From the IMG/VR virus record IMGVR_UViG_3300017971_000185, positions 1-64,000 of that record: DNA of 64,000 bases; one strand, written 5' to 3'. Below the pieces are notes generated by a model. That model was not told where the DNA came from. It was given only the letters and a program-made list of their open reading frames with translations, and did not search any database. This DNA is from a virus. The position numbers and the translations under genes are program-made. Shown here piece after piece: positions 9,127-17,142 of this stretch (positions are counted from its first letter, which is position 1; each line of letters starts with the position of its first letter).

Positions 9127-9776
9127 GACGCCAAGAGCTACTTGAGCGAGCCATCGAGATCTTGGCGAGTCTCCCCAGGACGGCTCCGTACTCCAATCCC
9201 ACAACGAGTCGCCAAGCAGCGAAACGCATGGCTCCGTTCCTGACTCCTCGCCGCCTTCAGGTCTACGATCACATTCTTCGTGCTGGAGAGAGAGGAGTCG
9301 AGGACACCGAAGGAGCCGAGGCGCTTGGGCTCGAAGCGGGTCGTCAGTATTCGCCGCGACGCAAGGATCTCGTTGATGCGGGGCTCGTGTTGGACAGCGG
9401 GCAAACGCGCAAAACGCCGCGGGGGCATGATGCTACTGTCTGGGTTGTGAATCCCGACCCTGATCCCGTGCGAGTCGAAGCGACGATCAAGGCCAAGAAG
9501 GAAGAGGCAGCCAGGGCGAAGGGGATCACCATTGGCGACTATCCGAAAGCCGACATGGCGTTGCTCAAGTTGCCTGGGGGTCTCAGCATCCACATTCCTG
9601 AGCCTGTGCTGGATGCCTTGACATCGAGCTTGAGCGGCCAGGAGGGGGATCTACAACAGCTTCAGAGCGCGCTCGAAAGTGAAGGTTTTGGTCTTCCAGA
9701 CGACGGGCTAGACGAGATGTTGCGAGAGGCGAATGTCCAAGTAGCTATTGACGAGCTAGGGATGCTGGACTGGTGA
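9123..9776 (+). CDS. Winged-helix DNA-binding protein
   Basis: 217 residues; ATGA overlap with the upstream frame. Residues about 25-110 read as a winged helix: LTPRRLQVYDHILRAGERG, then a recognition-helix region RQYSPRRKDLVDAGLVLDSG and a wing TRKTPRGHDATVWVV. This layout is common in phage MarR-like proteins. The C-terminal half is acidic and helical. Probably a transcription or replication accessory factor; target unknown. Confidence 0.75.
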   Translation: MRRQELLERAIEILASLPRTAPYSNPTTSRQAAKRMAPFLTPRRLQVYDHILRAGERGVEDTEGAEALGLEAGRQYSPRRKDLVDAGLVLDSGQTRKTPRGHDATVWVVNPDPDPVRVEATIKAKKEEAARAKGITIGDYPKADMALLKLPGGLSIHIPEPVLDALTSSLSGQEGDLQQLQSALESEGFGLPDDGLDEMLREANVQVAIDELGMLDW

Positions 9777-10030
9777 GTTGCTCTCCACTGCTCGATGGGG
9801 TCACGGATCCGTTGGATGTGCTTCGCGTCATCCGAAACAACCCCGTGCTCTGCTACTCGGAGTCCTCTGCCTTTCGGCCGCTGGAGGAACGAGGCTGGGC
9901 CGTCTACGAGGATGGTCGTTGGCAGTTGACGGAAGAGGGTAAAGAACAGGCAGGGCCGCCTACTTCCAAACCCAAGAAGCCCCCGGCTCTCCTGGGTGGT
10001 TTCTTCAAGGTACGAAAGGCATCCAAATGA
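9773..10030 (+). CDS. Small unknown protein
   Basis: 85 residues from GTG 9773, overlapping the previous stop as GTGA. The middle part (LEERGWAVYEDGRWQLTEEG) resembles the wing of a winged helix, so it may extend the function of the preceding DNA-binding gene. The C-terminus is basic and Pro-rich. Confidence 0.6.
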   Translation: MSCSPLLDGVTDPLDVLRVIRNNPVLCYSESSAFRPLEERGWAVYEDGRWQLTEEGKEQAGPPTSKPKKPPALLGGFFKVRKASK

Positions 10031-10335
10031 AGAAGATCCTCGCGCGCCTCGTTGGGTTTGCTGTTGCGTTGGGACTGTATTACGGGATCGCGTACATGAT
10101 CTTGATGGCGCTCGGTCCGGCGTACCATCGTCCGTACATGCTCCACATTCTGGCGTGGCTGGGAGCCGTGGCATTCGGGAGTGGTGACTGGATCAACGGA
10201 GCGCTGCACAGCCGGATTGTACGGAGCTATTGGAAGGCCCAGGGGTACACGGCTGAGGCTTCTCAGAGGAAGCTGGAGGAGCTTGAGGAGCATGCTCGGG
10301 GAGGGTCGTGGGTCAAGCATGGCGGCCGGGAGTGA
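10027..10335 (+). CDS. Small membrane protein
   Basis: 102 residues; ATGA overlap upstream. Two hydrophobic segments (about residues 7-30 and 38-57) are followed by a basic helical tail (RKLEELEEHARGG). Its 3' end overlaps the convergent minus-strand ATPase gene by 23 bases. Function unknown. Confidence 0.65.
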   Translation: MKKILARLVGFAVALGLYYGIAYMILMALGPAYHRPYMLHILAWLGAVAFGSGDWINGALHSRIVRSYWKAQGYTAEASQRKLEELEEHARGGSWVKHGGRE

Positions 10336-10999
10336 GGATGGGGTATAAGGGAGTGTGGGCTTCCTTCAGGACAAGGTAGACCTGGACTTCGGTCTTGCGT
10401 TTGGTCATCCTCATGTTCCCTTCCTCATCGGAGATGCGGGTGGGGAGGATGGTCTCAAAGGAGCAGACTAGCTCAGGCTTGGTAAGCTCCTCGGTGTTGA
10501 GCGTGGTCCTGCACTTGCCGGTTGGGATGAGATTCCAGAAGGCGTCGAGGACTTCTTGGTACTCAGGCTGGTTCATCCTCATCTCAGCTTCGAAGATGGT
10601 TCCGGCTTCGGTCTTCCGACGCCCCTTGGTCATCGAGCCATCTTCGTTGAAGGTGACGGTGCCTTTGGTGCTGCGGACTTCGGCCTTGCGACACAGAGAG
10701 AGCACGAGCTTCTCTCCGAGGTTCATGAAGCCACGTCGGGTCGGGTCTCCTTTCTTCTCGGACTCGGCAAACAGGGTGTACGCATGAGCCAGGTTTGAGA
10801 AGCCATCCGGGTGGTCGTCTCGGATGATCATGCGAGCGAAGGGCCGACCGGGAATCTTCTCTAGCTTGATCTCCACGGTCGTCGCCTCGGTATCCCAGCA
10901 ATTCTGCACTAGCTCATAGAGGACGACTCCGCGGCCTCGATGATCGATGAGCTTGCGCAGACCCTCCTTGTCTACGGCGAACCAGTTGTTTTGGGTCAT
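10313..10999 (-). CDS. rIIA-like GHKL ATPase, probably C-terminally truncated
   Basis: 228 residues; ATG at 10999 with AAGGA upstream on the minus strand. A GHKL ATP-binding fold is shown by ELVQNCWDTEATTVEI (N-box, near residue 29), MIIRDDHPDGF, and GFMNLGEKLVLSL (glycine loop, near residue 90). Phage relatives of this type (rIIA-like or histidine-kinase-like ATPases) usually continue well past this point. Here the protein stops soon after LKEAHTPLYPIL, inside the overlap with the convergent + gene, so the end looks lost. It is the only minus-strand gene in the first 49 kb. Confidence 0.75.
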   Translation of the reverse strand: MTQNNWFAVDKEGLRKLIDHRGRGVVLYELVQNCWDTEATTVEIKLEKIPGRPFARMIIRDDHPDGFSNLAHAYTLFAESEKKGDPTRRGFMNLGEKLVLSLCRKAEVRSTKGTVTFNEDGSMTKGRRKTEAGTIFEAEMRMNQPEYQEVLDAFWNLIPTGKCRTTLNTEELTKPELVCSFETILPTRISDEEGNMRMTKRKTEVQVYLVLKEAHTPLYPILTPGRHA

Positions 11000-11253
11000 G
11001 GTTTGGTCCTTGTCTTCTCTACGCGGGTTTGGGAAGAATGTTTACTTGCCCTTAAATTGTCGCACGTGGCAATTCGGAGGTCGATAGCTTCAATCAACTT
11101 TGTTCGCGCGAGATCGAAACGTTTTTTCGCGAAACGGAAACTTCACTTGCTCTCCGACTGTGATCGCAGGGAGCCTCGCATAACTTGGTCTCTGGAGGGC
11201 ACGTCAGATCAACAACCGGTAGCCATTCATTGCGTTTTGGAGTAGGTTAAGGT
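11000..11253. other. AT-richer divergent intergenic region
   Basis: This 254-base gap separates the minus-strand ATPase gene from the + gene at 11254. It is visibly richer in A/T than its surroundings and contains CGAAACG twice (11115-11121 and 11130-11136) around the palindrome TTCGCGAA (11127-11134). It probably carries promoters for both directions, but I cannot assign convincing -10/-35 pairs. Confidence 0.35.
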
Positions 11254-11805
11254 GTGGAGTGGTTACCCCTAGTCGAAAGAACCAGGCCCGAGTCGGAGGA
11301 ACCGGAACCTCCGCGTGGTCATCCGATGCCGTACACGTCACCAGAGATGGGTGCGGGTTGTGTCAAGCCGTTGGTGAACGAGTACTACAGTGAAGGCTGC
11401 TACCTCTGGGTGGTGTTGGAACAGACTGATGCCGACCTAGAAGTGGAAGATGCTGCGTTTGATCAGGCAACCGACCCGCCTCCCTGGGTGGAGTACATGC
11501 TCAGCGACGTAGGGTTGGAGGATATCGTCGGATGTGGTCGCGGTTCGTTCCGTGGATGGGGCGGTGTGTTGGAGTGGTCGATGGAGAACGGCATCGCGCC
11601 GGGGCAGCCTTTCTTGATCTTCTGCTCGCGCCCGTGGACTACGAAGACATGGACCGACTACGGTTGGGAGTACGACGTGGACTTTGAGGCGTGGATCGTG
11701 CGGAGGCTGCCCACGGAGATGGGTGTTCGCCAGTACGAGAGGGTGGTGAGCGAGGTCTTCAGCGACCGCCAGAAAATCCTTGACGCCGAGCGCCTGCGTC
11801 GGTAG
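11254..11805 (+). CDS. Unknown acidic protein
   Basis: 183 residues from GTG 11254, with GGAGTAGG about eight bases upstream; an alternative ATG at 11326 has a weaker site. The product is acidic and Trp-rich (SRPWTTKTWTDYGWEYDVDF). No family is recognised. Confidence 0.65.
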   Translation: MEWLPLVERTRPESEEPEPPRGHPMPYTSPEMGAGCVKPLVNEYYSEGCYLWVVLEQTDADLEVEDAAFDQATDPPPWVEYMLSDVGLEDIVGCGRGSFRGWGGVLEWSMENGIAPGQPFLIFCSRPWTTKTWTDYGWEYDVDFEAWIVRRLPTEMGVRQYERVVSEVFSDRQKILDAERLRR

Positions 11806-11858
11806 AGTCCCGGCGAAGTGCAAGAAGCACTACAACTTGATTGGCAGCGAGGACCACC

Positions 11859-11885
11859 CTGACGTGACCTTTACGGCCACGTCAG
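11859..11885 (+). promoter_or_regulatory. 8-bp inverted repeat at a start codon
   Basis: CTGACGTG (11859-11866) and CACGTCAG (11878-11885) form a perfect 8-bp stem with an 11-base loop that ends one base before the ATG at 11886. No T-tract follows, so it is more likely a translational or operator element than a terminator. Confidence 0.35.
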
Positions 11886-12206
11886 ATGAGTAACTCCAAC
11901 CCCAATCCCAAAAACCAGCCTGAAAACCCCAAGCCCCGGAAATCGCGTCCGGGCATGAAGCGCATCGTTGTGGACTATCGGCTCGTTGCGATGCAGGCTT
12001 CGCATGTGGATGCGATTGCTCGTGCGGAGCAATCGCAGTATTTGAACCCCGACCATTTGCCGCGATGTCCGAAGTGTTTTCTCTTGCTTCGGAGATCCCA
12101 GCACTTCTGTCGCTGGAACGTTGCACGGGAGGCTCCCGGTCGTGATCCGAATCCTCCCATGCGACGTGAACCCATCTTCCGATGGGTAAAGGACGACTCT
12201 GGGTGA
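11886..12206 (+). CDS. Small basic protein with CPKC zinc knuckle
   Basis: 106 residues. The Asn/Pro/Lys-rich N-terminus (residues 1-25) is followed by RCPKCF and a His/Cys pair (QHFCRW), a likely zinc site. No good ribosome-binding site is visible; the start sits against an inverted repeat, so the start is uncertain. Confidence 0.55.
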   Translation: MSNSNPNPKNQPENPKPRKSRPGMKRIVVDYRLVAMQASHVDAIARAEQSQYLNPDHLPRCPKCFLLLRRSQHFCRWNVAREAPGRDPNPPMRREPIFRWVKDDSG

Positions 12207-12250
12207 TCGCTAGTCGGGCTATTGGCTTGCATAGGTAGAGTACCTTATGC

Positions 12251-12469
12251 ATGAACGATAACCCACGTCACAGATTCAAGGTTGGAGATAGGGTCATGCT
12301 CGACTTGAATGACCTTCGGATCGTGATCTGTGGCGCATGTGGGGCTCGGTGGGGAATTGTGGGCATGTTGGGAATTTCTTTCATGGAGTGCCCTGAGTGC
12401 GGGGAGGCTTGCGGCATCGGTGAGGTTTCCATGGGCGTTGATTCTCAGGCGGCGATATGGAGTAACTAG
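12251..12469 (+). CDS. Small zinc-ribbon protein
   Basis: 72 residues with CGACG near residue 28 and CPECGEACG near residue 46, a typical two-knuckle zinc ribbon. A TGCATAGG motif (near 12229) lies just upstream, similar to the late-promoter-like sites elsewhere. Role unknown. Confidence 0.6.
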   Translation: MNDNPRHRFKVGDRVMLDLNDLRIVICGACGARWGIVGMLGISFMECPECGEACGIGEVSMGVDSQAAIWSN

Positions 12470-12473
12470 TGCT

Positions 12474-12644
12474 ATGGACCGTCGTCGCAAGATGCTCAAG
12501 AAACGTCGCCGCCTCCAGCGTTTGGCAGAGGAGGAGACACCGGGTGTTCGGTTGATCTTCGCGGAGGGATACGCTGCCACGAAGGGCAAGAGGATTCCGG
12601 GCGACAAGGATGAGCCGCCGCCTGCGCCCGAAGAACAGCCATGA
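12474..12644 (+). CDS. Small highly basic protein
   Basis: 56 residues. The first 20 are dominated by Arg/Lys (RRRKMLKKRRRLQRL) and the end is Pro/Glu-rich. GGAG lies about 14 bases upstream. It may bind nucleic acid; this is inferred from composition only. Confidence 0.5.
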   Translation: MDRRRKMLKKRRRLQRLAEEETPGVRLIFAEGYAATKGKRIPGDKDEPPPAPEEQP

Positions 12645-12647
12645 TCG

Positions 12648-13235
12648 ATGGCGTACTACGTCCCAGGGAAATTCGTCTACCTGGCGACGCCGCACACGGC
12701 ATCGTCCTCTACGATCACGGTGTTTCGGAAGTGGGAGCGGGATAGGGGTTTCGGTCGCGAGATCAAGACTCACCACATCCTGCTGGCCGACATCAAGAAG
12801 CAGCTTCAAGGGCATCCGCACCTTCCTCAGATTACGAACGAGCTAGTCTGGACGGTTCTTCGCAACCCCTACGATCTGATCGTGTCGTGGTGGTTGCGGA
12901 GGGGTGTTCCGAGAGGCCGAAGCGACTTCAGGTCGTTTGCCCGGTCTTGGACGGATGAGCCGTATGTCGTGAACGGCAAGATGTATTTCCACCTTCCAGA
13001 CGCCAAGCGTGTTCTTTTCTTTGAGCGCATGGAGGCCGACTTTCGGAAGCTGGCTCAGGACTTGGATCTTCCGCCCATCGAGTTGCCGCAGACCAACCCG
13101 ACGCCAGACAAGAAGCCATGGCAGACGTACTATGATGACGAGGCTCTCAGAATCGTGAACGAACGGTGGGGCTCAGAATTCGAGTCCTTCTACGACCGGA
13201 TCACTAGCTCGTCTATGTTACCCAAGATTGAGTGA
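12648..13235 (+). CDS. P-loop sulfotransferase-family protein
   Basis: 195 residues. The 5'-phosphosulfate-loop-like segment YLATPHTASSST (residues 11-22) and the 3'-phosphate-site-like VLRNPYDLIVSWW (residues 70-82, with Arg72 and Ser80) match the order of PAPS-dependent sulfotransferases. The C-terminus (YYDDEALRIVNERWGSEFESF) also fits the family. The loop is variant (no PKTGTT), so activity and substrate are open. A paralogue lies frameshifted at 53149-53747. A role in modifying host or phage surface glycans is inference. Confidence 0.75.
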   Translation: MAYYVPGKFVYLATPHTASSSTITVFRKWERDRGFGREIKTHHILLADIKKQLQGHPHLPQITNELVWTVLRNPYDLIVSWWLRRGVPRGRSDFRSFARSWTDEPYVVNGKMYFHLPDAKRVLFFERMEADFRKLAQDLDLPPIELPQTNPTPDKKPWQTYYDDEALRIVNERWGSEFESFYDRITSSSMLPKIE

Positions 13236-13453
13236 CTCCAGTTGAGGTTTACTGCCTGGAGGGGCTTCTTCCTCCGTTGCTTCACTCCGATCTCAACGAA
13301 CGGACCTTGTACGTCGTGAGGAAGCGATGGCTGGAGAAGTGGACTGAACGGGAGATTGCATCTTCGTGCGGATGGAGTATACCTGCGGTACAGTTTCATT
13401 TGCGGCGGGCGCAAGAGATCTTACGCAACAACAGGAGTCATGATGCCGGTTGA
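13232..13453 (+). CDS. Sigma-region-4-like HTH protein
   Basis: 73 residues from GTG 13232 (GTGA overlap). LNERTLYVVRKRWLEKWTER, then an HTH (EIASSCGWSIPAVQFHLRRAQEIL), looks like sigma-70 region 4 or a phage RinA/ArpU-type late regulator. It is too short for a full sigma factor. Possible transcription regulator. Confidence 0.6.
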   Translation: MTPVEVYCLEGLLPPLLHSDLNERTLYVVRKRWLEKWTEREIASSCGWSIPAVQFHLRRAQEILRNNRSHDAG

Positions 13454-13655
13454 CATTCCAGAGTGGGGTGAGAGTCGTCGCGGAGGCACCCATCTGTACG
13501 TGCCTTTCAACGAGGACTTCATCACGGATCTCAAAACGAAACTCCCGAGCACCAAGCGAGTGTGGAAACCTGATGATGGTGCTTGGTGGATACATGACGA
13601 TTGGCTCGATCAGGTCGAGTCGTTGCTCAAAGAGCATTTCGAGGACTACGAGTAG
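13440..13655 (+). CDS. Small protein resembling a HARP-type module
   Basis: 71 residues starting in ATGATG after AGGAGT. THLYVPFNEDFITDLKTKL ... VWKPDDGAWWIHDDW resembles the small nucleic-acid-binding module (HARP-like) found next to some helicases. The match is by eye only. It overlaps the previous gene by 14 bases. Confidence 0.55.
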   Translation: MMPVDIPEWGESRRGGTHLYVPFNEDFITDLKTKLPSTKRVWKPDDGAWWIHDDWLDQVESLLKEHFEDYE

Positions 13656-13667
13656 TCCTCCTATAGG
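13653..13667 (+). promoter_or_regulatory. Late-promoter-like site TAG-N6-TATA
   Basis: TAGTCCTCCTATAGG. The TAG is also the stop codon of the previous gene. TATA lies 32 bases ahead of the GTG at 13694, and TAGGAG follows as ribosome-binding site. It is one of seven exactly spaced copies in this window. Confidence 0.5.
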
Positions 13668-13693
13668 TTCGGCCAGGGTAGGAGATCTTGGTC

Positions 13694-14335
13694 GTGCGAG
13701 AGCGCAAACTACGCAAGGCTCTGATTCGACTGGCGTATGAGCGTCCTGACAGCCGATCGAAGTTGCTTGCGGTGCTTGCCAAGGCGCTATCCAAAGCGCA
13801 CAAGATCCCGCGAGTGCCGGGAGTTGCTTGGGTCGAGGAGCTTGGGGGAAAGGTCTGGATAGGGCTCAAGAGAAAGATCAAGCCGCAGCGTGTCGAGCAT
13901 ATCCGAACGCTCGCCAAGGGTCTCCTTCACGATGAGGGGGCCGAGGTCAAGAAGTCCACTACGAAAGGTGGAAAATCTCCGACCAAAGGCTTCGCGGACA
14001 TCTTTCTTGAGTACGCGCCCGCCAGGACCGCCTCTCAACTCACCACCACGATTCTCGATCAGATGGGCGGAGTGGGTCGCATTCGTGCGATGACGGGAGC
14101 ACACTCGTTTGTCGATCACGGGGATGCCGTGTCGTTCTTGTTTCCCAACCGGCAGAGGAGTCGTGGGAACAGCGTGAAGATCACGCTCGACAGAGGTCGT
14201 GACACCTACAACATGGAGTTTTTCAACGTCTCGATTCGCGGGGCCAAGAAGGTCAAGACGTTCAAGGACGTTGGTGCTGAGCAGCTAGCCCCGTTGTTCT
14301 CGAAGCAGACAGGGCTGCACCTGAGGCTCGTGTAG
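13694..14335 (+). CDS. Phage protein with LIRLAxxxxDxRSxLL N-terminal motif
   Basis: 213 residues from GTG 13694 (TAGGAG nine bases upstream). The N-terminus RKALIRLAYERPDSRSKLLAVL shares its pattern with the protein at 54864 (RRQLIRLAHDQEDLRSYLLPLL). The C-terminal half (IRAMTGAHSFVDHGDAVSF, NSVKITLDRGRDTYNMEF) resembles a domain I associate with phage proteins of unknown function. A late-promoter-like site precedes it, so a virion role is possible. Confidence 0.65.
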   Translation: MRERKLRKALIRLAYERPDSRSKLLAVLAKALSKAHKIPRVPGVAWVEELGGKVWIGLKRKIKPQRVEHIRTLAKGLLHDEGAEVKKSTTKGGKSPTKGFADIFLEYAPARTASQLTTTILDQMGGVGRIRAMTGAHSFVDHGDAVSFLFPNRQRSRGNSVKITLDRGRDTYNMEFFNVSIRGAKKVKTFKDVGAEQLAPLFSKQTGLHLRLV

Positions 14336-14355
14336 GTCTGCCCTGTGACTCGCAA

Positions 14356-14700
14356 GTGAAGCCGGTCCTGACGAGACTCCGGGTTCTGTTCGAGGACATT
14401 GTGGTTGTGGGGTCCTGGCAGCAGGCACTTGGGATGGAGTTTCAGGGCTTTCGAGGAACCTACGGAAGTTTCCAGGTTCTTTTCGCTCGCTCCGATGTCG
14501 GGCTCACGCTCTGGTTCATTCTGGGGGAGCGAGGCTGGCTGCTACGGATCGGTGTCCGCAAGCTCATGGAGGATGGCCAGATCGCTGAGAAGGTCTGGCA
14601 GAGGGACGTAGAGAGCCCGGTCGCGTTCTTCATGCAGACAGGCTATGGGAGCCTCCTGCGGGCCGAGTTGAACCGGGTGCTCGACTCGTTTCGTAGCTGA
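14356..14700 (+). CDS. Unknown protein
   Basis: 114 residues from GTG 14356; no clear ribosome-binding site. The sequence is soluble and alpha/beta with a hydrophobic core (VGLTLWFILGERGWLLRIGV). No family is recognised. Confidence 0.55.
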   Translation: MKPVLTRLRVLFEDIVVVGSWQQALGMEFQGFRGTYGSFQVLFARSDVGLTLWFILGERGWLLRIGVRKLMEDGQIAEKVWQRDVESPVAFFMQTGYGSLLRAELNRVLDSFRS

Positions 14701-14717
14701 TGTTTTTCGTGGAACAT

Positions 14718-14737
14718 TTCCGGCCCCTGGGCCGGAA
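14718..14737. repeat. 9-bp inverted repeat in intergenic DNA
   Basis: TTCCGGCCC and GGGCCGGAA are separated by two bases, giving a stem of eight usable pairs. No T-tract follows on either strand. It lies between the stop at 14700 and a TATACT site at 14787, so it could be an operator or RNA-processing hairpin. Confidence 0.4.
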
Positions 14738-14783
14738 CGGTGGATAACTACGCGCGATGGCCGCGAGTGCGTAAAAAGCGCGA

Positions 14784-14795
14784 AAGTATACTCTT
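14784..14795 (+). promoter_or_regulatory. AAG-TATACT-CTT palindromic site
   Basis: TATACT at 14787-14792 flanked by AAG and CTT, ahead of the gene at 14830. It shares AGTATACTCT with the site at 52835-52852. Probable -10 element overlapped by an operator-like palindrome. Confidence 0.35.
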
Positions 14796-14829
14796 GGGGG
14801 AATTCCGCGTAGAGAGGCTAGGAGAGGCC

Positions 14830-15331
14830 ATGCCAACGATTGCTGATGACACCTTTGTTCCCCTCGACATTGAAGTGATCGATGTCGAAGTGAACGATTC
14901 AGACTACCATTCTGAGCTACCGGCCGGGACGTTCGTTCTCGACATCGTGCTTCGGGTGAGAGGTAGAGGAGGGTCGCGAGGCCGAGATTGATGTCACGGC
15001 CGAGGTAGACGTGGTGGATGGCCAGACAATCAGCGCGAGGGTCAGAGTGGCCATTCCGAGCGAGTTTGACGAATCCGACCCAGAGGTTCCCGACTGGATC
15101 GTGGGCGGTCAACATCCCCAGATTCTTGCCGCGGTCGCAAAGGCTGGCGAGGATCACTTCCTCCCACTGGGCAAGGCCATGGAGGCTTTGATGGCGTTGA
15201 CGCCGCATGAGCGCGGTCTTGTTCTTTGTTGGTTTTGTGATGCGTGCCACGAGTACGTCGGCCCCGGCGACGATCATCGCTGCACTCAGGGCAGCGAGCT
15301 TTATCCTTCGGCGGATGAGGCAAAGCCATGA
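14830..15331 (+). CDS. Unknown protein with apparent +1 frameshift
   Basis: ATG 14830 follows GGAGAGG. The first frame ends at 14991 in RVRGRGGSRGRD. Dropping one A at about 14959 gives VLRVEVEEGREAEIDVTAEV, continuing in the frame of VDGQTISARVRVAIP to a stop at 15331, about 166 residues. That frame is open from 14960, just past a TGA at 14957-14959. The C-terminus has a CDACHEYVGPGDDHRC zinc-like motif. The smooth join argues that both parts are one gene. Confidence 0.6.
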
Positions 15332-15347
15332 GAAATTAAACGGTTGG

Positions 15348-15709
15348 ATGATGATGAAACTCCCGAGACGATTTGACCGACGACGCCGCAAGCTCGCGCG
15401 AGAAGCAGTCGAAAGCCTCTCTTTTCAGGAGCGGTTCATCATCGACACCGTGTCAACACAGTTGACACGTCATCCTCGACTCGTCACCAATGGTCTTGTT
15501 GCAACTGACGCTGACTGCGTGCTCGTCCAGTACGTCAAGAGCGTCAGCCCCAAGGGTCGCTCGATCAAGACGGACTCCGAGCTAAGGGTTGGCTCCGGTT
15601 CATTGAAGGACCGGCCGCGGAAGATGAGGCCAACCCGTATGGGCATGTGGTGCTCACGGAGGCGGCGCAGGATGTCATCGAGTCCGCAACAGGGGTGACC
15701 GTGTGGTGA
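15348..15709 (+). CDS. Unknown protein with apparent -1 frameshift
   Basis: The start is one of three consecutive ATGs (15348/15351/15354). The first frame reads FQERFIIDTVSTQLTRHPRL ... IKTDSE and then degrades. A -1 shift near 15580 gives AKGWLRFIEGPAAEDEANPY ... EAAQDVIESATGVTVW, ending at 15707-15709 and overlapping the next start as GTGA. The combined product is about 120 residues. Function unknown. Confidence 0.6.
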
Positions 15710-16014
15710 CGCCTATCTCCATGACTACCGAGGAGATGACCGAAGCGGCTTTGCAGTGGTTTGGTAGCCTAGGCAAGTGGCCGAAGGAAAGCGTCAGGCA
15801 GATGGTCACGCAGCTTCGCAACGCGAAAACCGAGACTGCGGAGTACTACGGAGTCCAGGCGATTCTGCTTTCGTTCTTGGTGGCGAACAATGGAGAGTGG
15901 CCGCCCATGTCGCCGGGGAAATTCAGCAAGAAGATCATCCCCCTGATGCCCGATCTCATCACACGGTACGCCAAATCGATTATGATTGTCGAGACGAGGC
16001 ACGATGGCACGTAG
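15706..16014 (+). CDS. Small unknown protein
   Basis: 102 residues from GTG 15706 (GTGA overlap); ATG 15721 is an alternative. Helical and soluble (TEEMTEAALQWFGSLGKWP). No family is recognised. Confidence 0.55.
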   Translation: MTPISMTTEEMTEAALQWFGSLGKWPKESVRQMVTQLRNAKTETAEYYGVQAILLSFLVANNGEWPPMSPGKFSKKIIPLMPDLITRYAKSIMIVETRHDGT

Positions 16015-16234
16015 GAAGAAGTCACAGATTGTCGTGTCGTACAGGCACAAAGAGAACACCGAGGTTGTTGGGGTCTATCCCACGCACGAGAAGGCCATGG
16101 AGGCAGCCATCGATCATCTCAAGTCCTTGAATGTGGACGAGTGTGATCTGGATGGGCTCACGTGGGAAGAGGCAGTCGAGCAGTGGGAAGACTTGTCTGA
16201 TGGCTATGAGGATTTCACGTTTGTAGAGCGATAG
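16004..16234 (+). CDS. Small unknown protein
   Basis: 76 residues from ATG 16004, with GAGG shortly upstream, overlapping the previous gene by 11 bases. The basic start (ARRKKSQIVVSYRHKENTEV) is followed by an acidic tail (WEDLSDGYEDF). Function unknown. Confidence 0.6.
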   Translation: MARRKKSQIVVSYRHKENTEVVGVYPTHEKAMEAAIDHLKSLNVDECDLDGLTWEEAVEQWEDLSDGYEDFTFVER

Positions 16235-16246
16235 GAGCAGATCGGG

Positions 16247-16396
16247 ATGCGACCATACACACGAGTAGATCAAGTCTTGGCCGCCGCGATGCCCGCTTGT
16301 GCTGGAGTTGCAGCAAGCGGGATTTTCATCGTTCTTGGGACAGAGCCTCATTTGGTGTGGGGACTTCCGGTGCTTGCTCTGATTCTGTTGCCGTAA
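16247..16396 (+). CDS. Small membrane peptide
   Basis: 49 residues from ATG 16247, ten bases after AGGAG. It has two hydrophobic stretches (about residues 10-27 and 31-49: VAASGIFIVLG and VWGLPVLALILLP). It is short, but the ribosome-binding site and neat fit between its neighbours support it. A holin-like or accessory membrane role cannot be decided. Confidence 0.5.
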   Translation: MRPYTRVDQVLAAAMPACAGVAASGIFIVLGTEPHLVWGLPVLALILLP

Positions 16397-16411
16397 CGGT
16401 AGAATGCGTGC

Positions 16412-17116
16412 GTGTCGAAGAAGAAGGCACGCATCGTCACCCGAGACGATCTCCAAAGGCACTATCCTGGCGTCAAGCTAGCTCGCTATTTCTGGCAGGA
16501 GACTGAGGACGATCCCGACGTAGGCTGGACGGTCGAGCACCCATTCGAGCCGTCCCATGTGGTGGACTTCTATGCCTACGGAGCGGGCCGCACGGCGACC
16601 TTGAAGGACTACGTGTACCTGGACGCCGTGCCCAACCTGTCCGGCTACCAGGAAGCCTTCACGCCCTGCGACTTCACGCGCGGGATTCCGCTGGGCGGCG
16701 ATCGGATGTTGTACTTCCCTTCGTACCTGAAGGACCCCAAGACGGGGAATTGGTGGCACACGCGAAATGAGCATTTCTCCTGGGTGCGGGGGAAGTGTCG
16801 CGTCGCCCCCGTTACGTACATGAAAGAGTTGCCTTCCGAGCTACGTGAACCGGAGGAGCAACAAGGATTCGTGTACTTCGTGTCCGCTGGAGAAGGTGGC
16901 CCGATCAAGATCGGGTGGTCGCAGGATGTTGCGTCTCGCATCGAACAGTTGCAGGTAGGAAATGCCTACAAGTTGATCTTGCTAGCGAAGATTCCGGGGA
17001 CGATGGCTGATGAGGCCGAGACCCACAAGCGGTTCAAGCATCTGCGAATGGAGTCCGAGTGGTTTCGGAACAGCATCGAGATCACCGGATGGCTGGAGTG
17101 CCTAGGGAAGCGGTAG
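16412..17116 (+). CDS. T5orf172/MUG113-type GIY-YIG-like protein
   Basis: 234 residues from GTG 16412. The C-terminal domain GFVYFVSAGEGGPIKIGWS ... RIEQLQVGNAYKLILL ... AETHKRFKHLRMESEWF (residues about 148-222) matches the T5orf172/MUG113 branch of the GIY-YIG nuclease superfamily. The N-terminal 145 residues are unassigned. Probable DNA-binding or nicking protein, mobile in phages. Confidence 0.65.
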   Translation: MSKKKARIVTRDDLQRHYPGVKLARYFWQETEDDPDVGWTVEHPFEPSHVVDFYAYGAGRTATLKDYVYLDAVPNLSGYQEAFTPCDFTRGIPLGGDRMLYFPSYLKDPKTGNWWHTRNEHFSWVRGKCRVAPVTYMKELPSELREPEEQQGFVYFVSAGEGGPIKIGWSQDVASRIEQLQVGNAYKLILLAKIPGTMADEAETHKRFKHLRMESEWFRNSIEITGWLECLGKR

Positions 17117-17128
17117 CCGGACTATAGA
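17114..17128 (+). promoter_or_regulatory. Late-promoter-like site TAG-N6-TATA
   Basis: TAGCCGGACTATAGA. The TAG is the stop codon of the upstream gene, and TATA lies 20 bases before the ATG at 17143. It marks the left edge of the virion block. Confidence 0.45.
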
Positions 17129-17142
17129 TCTCCCTTGGCTGA

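Noticed and set aside
14718-14737. Strong inverted repeat considered as an intrinsic terminator.
   Set aside because: No T-tract on either strand.
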